Below are positions 5,883-11,256 of a DNA stretch of 11,256 nt, piece by piece. Location: the NCBI GenBank assembly GCA_027318525.1, contig DAHVPA010000046.1, positions 1-11,256 on the forward strand, in the 5' to 3' direction. The stretch is from Candidatus Cloacimonadota bacterium (GTDB lineage Bacteria; Cloacimonadota; Cloacimonadia; Cloacimonadales; Cloacimonadaceae). The notes beneath the pieces were generated by a model. It was given only the letters and a program-made list of their open reading frames with translations, did not search any database and was not told the origin of the DNA. The position numbers and the translations under genes were made by a program. The stretch's first letter is position 1. Every line of letters begins with the position of its first letter.

Positions 5883-8800
5883 ATGTCATTTGTTCACCTG
5901 CACAACCATACACAATACAGTCTGCTGGACGGCGCTTGCCGGATCGACCGCATGATAAAACTGGCAAAAGAATATGAGATGCCGGCTGTGGCGATGACAG
6001 ACCATGGCAATATGTTCGGCGCCATAGAATTTTATAATACAGCCAAAGCAGCCAAAATCAAACCCATCATCGGCATCGAAGCTTATATCATCAGCAAAGA
6101 ATTCACAGATGAAAGTCATAAAAATGAGCGGCGCAACCACCTGATTCTGCTGGCGATGAATGACAGGGGATATCATAACCTGATAAAACTGACCTCCAGG
6201 TCATTTCTGGAAGGTTTTTATTACAAGCCGCGCATCAATAAGGCAATGCTGCAGGAGCATTCTGAAGGACTGATTTGCCTGAGTGCTTGCGTCAAAGGTG
6301 AAATCAGCCAACACCTCCTGACCGGCAATTATAATGAAGCAAAGAAATCTGCTCTGTGGTATCAGAAGCTGTTTGGAGACAGATATTACCTGGAAATCCA
6401 AAATCATGGTCTGGAAAATGAACAGACTGCCATGCCCCAAATCATCACACTGGCAAGAGAACTGGAGATTCCACTTGTTATAACCAATGACTGCCATTAC
6501 CTGCAGCAATCCGACAGCGAAGCGCATGACCTTTTACTATGCATCCAAACCGGAAAAAACCTAAACGACCAGAACCGTATGCGCTACCTGACAAATCAAC
6601 TGCATTTCCGCAGTCCGGAAGAAATGCGGCAGCTTTTTCCCGAAATCCCGGATGCTTATGAAAACACTCTGAAGATTGCCGACAGGATTGACCTCGAACT
6701 CAAGTATGAGAATTTTTTGCTGCCTTCCATAGAAACACCTCCGGAATATAAAGAAATGGGAGATTATCTGAGAGCGCTTTGCCTGGAAGGAGTCACGCAA
6801 AAATATGGTGCCCTGACAGATGAAATCAGATCCAGACTGGAATATGAGATGGACGTAGTGCATAAAATGGGGTTTGACGGCTACTTTCTGGTGGTGAAGG
6901 ACCTGATTGACAATGCACGCAAAATGGGAGTGCCTGTGGGTCCCGGACGAGGTTCGGCTGCCGGCAGCATAATATCCTATCTGCTGGATATAACAAGAGT
7001 TGACCCCCTCAAATACAACCTGATGTTTGAACGTTTTCTCAATCCTGACCGAATCAGCATGCCCGATATAGATATCGATTTCTGCGCTCAGGGCAGAAGC
7101 AAAGTCCTTGATTATGTAGTCCAAAAGTACGGACGCAACAGCGTTACACAAATCATCACATACTCAACGCTTGGTCCCAAATCTGTCATCAAGGACGTTG
7201 CCCGGGTGATGGGAGTTTCTGCCACAGAAGCAAACCGTATGACCAAAGCCATACCAGGTAATGCCAAAACACTCGATGAAGCATTGCAGAAATCTGCCGA
7301 ATTCACTGCACTGATGAACAGCAGCGATTTGAACAATGCGATTCTCAGGCACAGTCAGGTTTTGGAAGGCTTGGTCAGGCAGACCGGCATCCATGCAGCC
7401 GGAGTCGTTATTGTTCCTGGAGACCTTACAGATTATGTCCCGCTTGCAGTCAGCACCCAGAAAGATAATGAAAATGCCGTCCTGGTGCAATATGAAGGTA
7501 AGTGCCTGGAACAATTGAAGATGCTCAAGATGGACTTTCTGGGATTAAAGACCCTTACATTAATCAGCAAAACAATTGAGTTGATTGAAAACAGCAAAAA
7601 CGAAAAGATACAAATCGAAACTCTACCACTGGATGACAAAGCCACACTGAAACTTTTAGCGCAAGGTCAGACAGATGGGATTTTCCAGTTTGAATCTGAC
7701 GGTATGAAGAAATACCTGATTGATTTGAAACCAAACCAGTTTGAAGACCTGATTGCCATGGTAGCGCTCTACCGTCCAGGACCGATGGCATCGATTGATA
7801 CATACATCAGACGCAAATACGGTAAAGAAAAAATCAATTACGACCATCCTCTATGCGAGCATATCCTCAAGGAAACATACGGAGTGACTGTCTATCAGGA
7901 GCAGGTCATGCAGATTTCACGGGAAATGGCAGGTTTTACGGGCGGACAGGCAGACTCCCTTCGCAGCGCAATTTCCAAAAAGAAAGCCGACCTGATGGAC
8001 AAATTCCGTTTGGCTTTTAAGGAAGGCTCTCTGAAAAACGGCGTCCCGGAAAAAACAGTAGATAAAATCTGGGAAGACTGGACTGCTTTTGCTGAATATG
8101 CTTTTAATAAAAGTCATGCCACCTGTTATGCTCTGGTAGCTTACCAGACAGCCTGGTTGAAAGCGCATTATCCTGTGGAATTTATGGCAGCACTGCTTTC
8201 CCTGGAAGACAATCCGGATAAAATACCTTATTTTTTAGAGGAATGCAGACGCATGAAAATCAATGTCCTGCCGCCGAACATCAATGTGAGTGATTGTGAA
8301 TTTTCTGTGTCAGGCAAGGAGATACACTTCGGTTTGCGCGCCATCAAAAACATCGGTGAAGCTGCAATGCGTTCACTGGTTGAAGAAAGAGACAAAAACG
8401 GCAATTTTAAGACAATCTTTGAACTATGCAAACGCCTGGATTCCATGGCAGTTAACAAGACAGCCCTGGAAAGCCTGATTGCATCAGGTGCACTGGATGA
8501 TTTGGAAGGCACCAGGGCTCAGAAATGGGAAGCCATTGAGTCTGCTCTCGAGCATGGCAGTGACCACCAACGCGAATCGCGCCGGGGTCAGACCTCTCTG
8601 TTTGATTTATTGGAAGAAGAAGAGGAAAATTCATCCGCTTCCCCCAAACTGCCTGCTGTCGAAGAATGGCCCTATTTACATAAACTTGAGTTGGAAAAGG
8701 GTATGCTGGGGTTTTACCTCTCCGGACACCCACTGGAACCTCACAAGCATCAGATTGCTCTTTTAACCACCCCACGGGATAAAATGGACAATGGAACCGG

Positions 8801-9317
8801 CAAAGAAATCAGCCTGATAGGTGTTGTGGTAGAAATCACCCGCAAGAAAGACAGTAAAGGCAACCCGATGGCTTTTGTGGAGATGGAGGATATGATGGGA
8901 CGGTTTGAAGTCTCATTATTTGGCAAGAATTATGAAAAATATGCCACCCAATTTGAGCCGGGAAAGGTTTATTTCGTATCAGGTTCGCGCTCCCAATACA
9001 GTGTAAATGAAGAAAAGTCGTTGAAAGTGTTGCCGCAAAAGGTGTATGCTTTTGAGTCACTGGCTTCTTGCTTGAAAGGAGATGTGATTGTGGAAGCAGA
9101 TGAAATCGACATCACAGAAGAAATGCTGACACAAATAAAAAATATTAAGAATATGACAACAGGGCATTTCGGTTTAAAACTCATCATCCGCACCCGTCAG
9201 TATAAATCACTGGGGCTTATCCCGCAGAGTCTTAACTTTTTCCCTGAAGAGGACTTTGTCAGATGGTGTAAAGAAAACAACCTTAACATAAGGGCGGTGG
9301 TATCCAATGGCGAATAA
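5883..9317 (+). CDS. dnaE: DNA polymerase III alpha subunit (replicative polymerase)
   Basis: 1144 residues, the normal full length of DnaE. It catalyses chromosomal DNA synthesis in the replisome. Domains in order: an N-terminal PHP domain (1 to about 275) with HLHNH (5-9), TDHGNM (39-44), GIEAY and NDCHY (202-206); the C-family palm with GPGRGSAAGS (353-362) and PDIDIDF (394-400), giving catalytic Asp397 and Asp399; a third Asp551 in KMDFLG; a YRPGPM motif; a helix-hairpin-helix region (about 800-880); a clamp-binding motif QTSLFDL starting at Gln903; and an OB fold (about 975-1055). It lacks the internal exonuclease of PolC, so it is DnaE-type. AAAGGA eight bases before the ATG supports the start. 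The stop overlaps the next gene by 11 bases. Confidence 0.98.
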   Translation: MSFVHLHNHTQYSLLDGACRIDRMIKLAKEYEMPAVAMTDHGNMFGAIEFYNTAKAAKIKPIIGIEAYIISKEFTDESHKNERRNHLILLAMNDRGYHNLIKLTSRSFLEGFYYKPRINKAMLQEHSEGLICLSACVKGEISQHLLTGNYNEAKKSALWYQKLFGDRYYLEIQNHGLENEQTAMPQIITLARELEIPLVITNDCHYLQQSDSEAHDLLLCIQTGKNLNDQNRMRYLTNQLHFRSPEEMRQLFPEIPDAYENTLKIADRIDLELKYENFLLPSIETPPEYKEMGDYLRALCLEGVTQKYGALTDEIRSRLEYEMDVVHKMGFDGYFLVVKDLIDNARKMGVPVGPGRGSAAGSIISYLLDITRVDPLKYNLMFERFLNPDRISMPDIDIDFCAQGRSKVLDYVVQKYGRNSVTQIITYSTLGPKSVIKDVARVMGVSATEANRMTKAIPGNAKTLDEALQKSAEFTALMNSSDLNNAILRHSQVLEGLVRQTGIHAAGVVIVPGDLTDYVPLAVSTQKDNENAVLVQYEGKCLEQLKMLKMDFLGLKTLTLISKTIELIENSKNEKIQIETLPLDDKATLKLLAQGQTDGIFQFESDGMKKYLIDLKPNQFEDLIAMVALYRPGPMASIDTYIRRKYGKEKINYDHPLCEHILKETYGVTVYQEQVMQISREMAGFTGGQADSLRSAISKKKADLMDKFRLAFKEGSLKNGVPEKTVDKIWEDWTAFAEYAFNKSHATCYALVAYQTAWLKAHYPVEFMAALLSLEDNPDKIPYFLEECRRMKINVLPPNINVSDCEFSVSGKEIHFGLRAIKNIGEAAMRSLVEERDKNGNFKTIFELCKRLDSMAVNKTALESLIASGALDDLEGTRAQKWEAIESALEHGSDHQRESRRGQTSLFDLLEEEEENSSASPKLPAVEEWPYLHKLELEKGMLGFYLSGHPLEPHKHQIALLTTPRDKMDNGTGKEISLIGVVVEITRKKDSKGNPMAFVEMEDMMGRFEVSLFGKNYEKYATQFEPGKVYFVSGSRSQYSVNEEKSLKVLPQKVYAFESLASCLKGDVIVEADEIDITEEMLTQIKNIKNMTTGHFGLKLIIRTRQYKSLGLIPQSLNFFPEEDFVRWCKENNLNIRAVVSNGE

Positions 9318-10425
9318 AATCCTGATCCTTGCTGCATTGCTGCTGACACTCGGTCTGAAGGCACAGAATGTTTTTTATAATCAATATGGTGATTCGACAA
9401 GGATTTACATAGTAATGCCAGTCAGCGAGCTCAAATTATCTGATGAAGGCTCAACTGAATACAGACTGAGCTTAAATCTGCTGAACAGCAAAGGAAATTC
9501 ATTGCATCAGAGCTTTGAGAGACTGCTGATTGATAAAGATAAAAACGCCTATGTCTCACAACCCCTTTTCACAATCACAAAACAGCTTGCTACAGGGAGT
9601 TATGCACTCATAACCAATCTGGAAAACCTCAGGTTTGGAGATAAAACAGAAAGAAACTACATTGTAAATATTGAGACAAATAAAAAGAAGGAGATTTTAA
9701 CCGCCATAGTTTCGGAGAATAACGATTTTACCTTTCTTCCGGCTGATTATACAGAACTCAACCAGAAAGTAAGTGCATGCGGATTAATCCTGGATACCTT
9801 CTCTGTATGTGACAGTATAGTTTTAAAAGCCAATATAGATGACAGTTTGCACTATTTCCGCATTGAGAAGGACAATGGTTATGAATATGACCTGATGCAT
9901 ATCCTGGCTGGTGGTGTTATCCGCTCTCTGGAACTTATGTATTATACAGGAAATATAATAGCTTCCACCGATTGGCTATTCTATAAACCGGTTAACCGTT
10001 ATAGTTCATTATACAGCTTGCAGGACCAGCTTGGACAAATCAAATACATAGCCAGCCAAAACGAATGGAGACAGATAAAGAAAATCGCAGCTAAGAATGA
10101 ATCGAAAGCAGTGGAGTATTTTTGGGACAGGCACGATACCACTCCGGACAATGCCATCAATGATTTTAGGGAGTTGTTTTATGGTAGGATATTGAAAGCT
10201 GATGAATTATTTACAATACATAAAAAAATGCCGGGTTGGAAATCAGACAGAGGCAGGATATTTATCAGAAAAGGACCTCCCGATGATATCTCCGAGGAAA
10301 ACTTCCCCATAGGTCAGAAACCTTATATCATCTGGCGCTATTTCTCCGATAACACCATATACCGGTTTGTGGATAAATCCGGATACGGTAATTTCACACT
10401 GGAGGATGAATCTTATGAGTTTTAA
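9307..10425 (+). CDS. Secreted GWxTD-domain protein
   Basis: 372 residues. The N-terminus (MANK followed by a hydrophobic run to about 18 and then KAQN) reads as a Sec signal peptide, probably cut after Ala20, with no lipobox cysteine. A beta-rich middle region follows. The C-terminal third matches the GWxTD domain: a Tyr/Leu-rich helical segment (about 235-300), then PGWKSDRGRIFIRKGPPD around 309-326, where the family motif appears as GWKSD (Ser in place of Thr), and IIWRYF. The family is common in FCB-group bacteria and its function is not established; export to the cell envelope is the best inference. The ATG overlaps the end of dnaE by 11 bases, with GGTGG upstream as a possible ribosome binding site. 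Confidence 0.85.
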   Translation: MANKILILAALLLTLGLKAQNVFYNQYGDSTRIYIVMPVSELKLSDEGSTEYRLSLNLLNSKGNSLHQSFERLLIDKDKNAYVSQPLFTITKQLATGSYALITNLENLRFGDKTERNYIVNIETNKKKEILTAIVSENNDFTFLPADYTELNQKVSACGLILDTFSVCDSIVLKANIDDSLHYFRIEKDNGYEYDLMHILAGGVIRSLELMYYTGNIIASTDWLFYKPVNRYSSLYSLQDQLGQIKYIASQNEWRQIKKIAAKNESKAVEYFWDRHDTTPDNAINDFRELFYGRILKADELFTIHKKMPGWKSDRGRIFIRKGPPDDISEENFPIGQKPYIIWRYFSDNTIYRFVDKSGYGNFTLEDESYEF

Positions 10426-11256
10426 ATATGCCTTGCTAACATTGGTTTGGCTTAGCCTCAGTTTTTGCCTGGCTGCAGAAAGCAATCTTGGTGTGTTTGT
10501 CGATGTGAAGAGATTTTTAGATACCAATAAACAAACAGAATTCAATATTGATTATGAGATACCTTATAAAAACCTGCTGTTCAAAACCAGAGCAGGAGGT
10601 TACTTTGCAGAGTTAAAAGTGACTGTCAACTTTGCCTATCCAGACAGTGAGCAGTTTCAGCTCCTGGATGAATTTACCAACAACATAGGAGTGTCTAAAA
10701 AAATAGACCTTTCTTCTCCAAACAAATCCTATCTGGACAGAATCCCATTGACATTATCCAAATCCGGTTACCGACTCAGGATAAATTTTGAAGACATCAA
10801 TGCCAGAAAGAGTTATACTTGGTCATACACTATGGAGAATTTGAAACCTGACGACCTCTGCAGTGATCTGGAACTGATCAGGATGATATCCTCCGAGCAG
10901 AATATGTATGCCCAAAAGTTTCTGCGAGATAGCAAACACTATATACCCGAGACCACAGGCATAGTCAACAAGAGCTCAGCCGATTCCCTGTTTATTTTTT
11001 GTGAACTCTATCTGAAGCCCGGTCTGCATGATTCTGCCTCTTTGGTAATCTCAAAAGACAGCACCGATGTTTTAATAGTTAATCAATTCAGAGAACAGTT
11101 TCAATCCGATAATCAGATAGTCTTCCCTCTGAACGTTGACAACCTGGAACCAGGAAAGTATTCTGCTACTCTAGCTCTGAAAAGCGAACAGGGCAGCTTC
11201 ACTCGCTCGACATTATTTTATATAAGTGAACAGGTTGAAAGGCAATACTTTATCTT
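10415..11256 (+). CDS. Secreted GWxTD-family-like protein, partial
   Basis: About 280 residues are visible and the frame is still open at the right edge. The N-terminus (MSFKYALL... to SFCLAAES) is a signal peptide likely cleaved after Ala20 or Ala21; Cys18 is preceded by Phe, so a lipobox is unlikely. The following region starts LGVFVDVKRFLD and continues with NIDYEIPYKNLLF and GGYFAELKVTV, a pattern seen in the N-terminal beta-sandwich of GWxTD-family proteins. The GWxTD motif itself would lie beyond the window. GGAGG nine bases before the ATG supports the start, and the gene overlaps its neighbour by 11 bases. It is therefore probably a second, larger paralogue next to the first. Without the C-terminus the family call is moderate. 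Confidence 0.75.
   Translation, partial: MSFKYALLTLVWLSLSFCLAAESNLGVFVDVKRFLDTNKQTEFNIDYEIPYKNLLFKTRAGGYFAELKVTVNFAYPDSEQFQLLDEFTNNIGVSKKIDLSSPNKSYLDRIPLTLSKSGYRLRINFEDINARKSYTWSYTMENLKPDDLCSDLELIRMISSEQNMYAQKFLRDSKHYIPETTGIVNKSSADSLFIFCELYLKPGLHDSASLVISKDSTDVLIVNQFREQFQSDNQIVFPLNVDNLEPGKYSATLALKSEQGSFTRSTLFYISEQVERQYFI

Overview
The window looks like a chromosome fragment of an anaerobic bacterium. It carries two divergent gene blocks around a roughly 520-bp intergenic region. The organism is inferred, not proven. Tandem GWxTD-domain secreted proteins are typical of the FCB superphylum and its relatives (Cloacimonadota, Fibrobacterota, Bacteroidota and similar). Combined with a multi-subunit NAD(P)/Fe-S electron-transfer complex, they point to a fermentative or syntrophic member such as a Cloacimonadota bacterium. 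Base composition is even across the window, and no transposase, phage gene, tRNA, rRNA or CRISPR array was seen.

Left block, minus strand, 4084 down to 1. Three tightly packed genes are each preceded by a good ribosome binding site and separated by 8-9 bases. They encode a NuoE-like [2Fe-2S] subunit, a NuoF/HydB-like flavin subunit with extra ferredoxin-type clusters, and a large subunit fusing a NuoG-type [2Fe-2S] domain to a glutamate-synthase-small-subunit-like (GltD/NfnB) FAD/NAD(P) domain. The third gene runs off the left edge. This gene set has the architecture of the 'Sporomusa-type Nfn' (Stn) electron-bifurcating transhydrogenases, in which an NADH module and an NADP module exchange electrons with ferredoxin. 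No hydrogenase or formate dehydrogenase catalytic subunit is visible, but the downstream side lies outside the window.

Centre, 4085-4607. The shared upstream region contains a striking array of about nine 11-bp AT-rich repeats. Five point one way and four the other, so the block is also a ~100-bp imperfect palindrome with helically phased A- and T-tracts. A strong sigma-70-like promoter (TTGACA, 17 bp, TAAATT) lies just upstream of the right block.

Right block, plus strand, 4608 to the right edge. In order it holds a YugP-family membrane zinc metallopeptidase, a Mut7-C (PIN-like plus zinc ribbon) protein that has lost several expected acidic residues, a full-length DNA polymerase III alpha subunit (dnaE) whose PHP metal-binding residues all seem intact, and two secreted GWxTD-family proteins. 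The second GWxTD-type gene is cut by the right edge. Gaps are 10 and 65 bases, followed by two overlaps of exactly 11 bases, which suggests one co-transcribed and partly translationally coupled unit.
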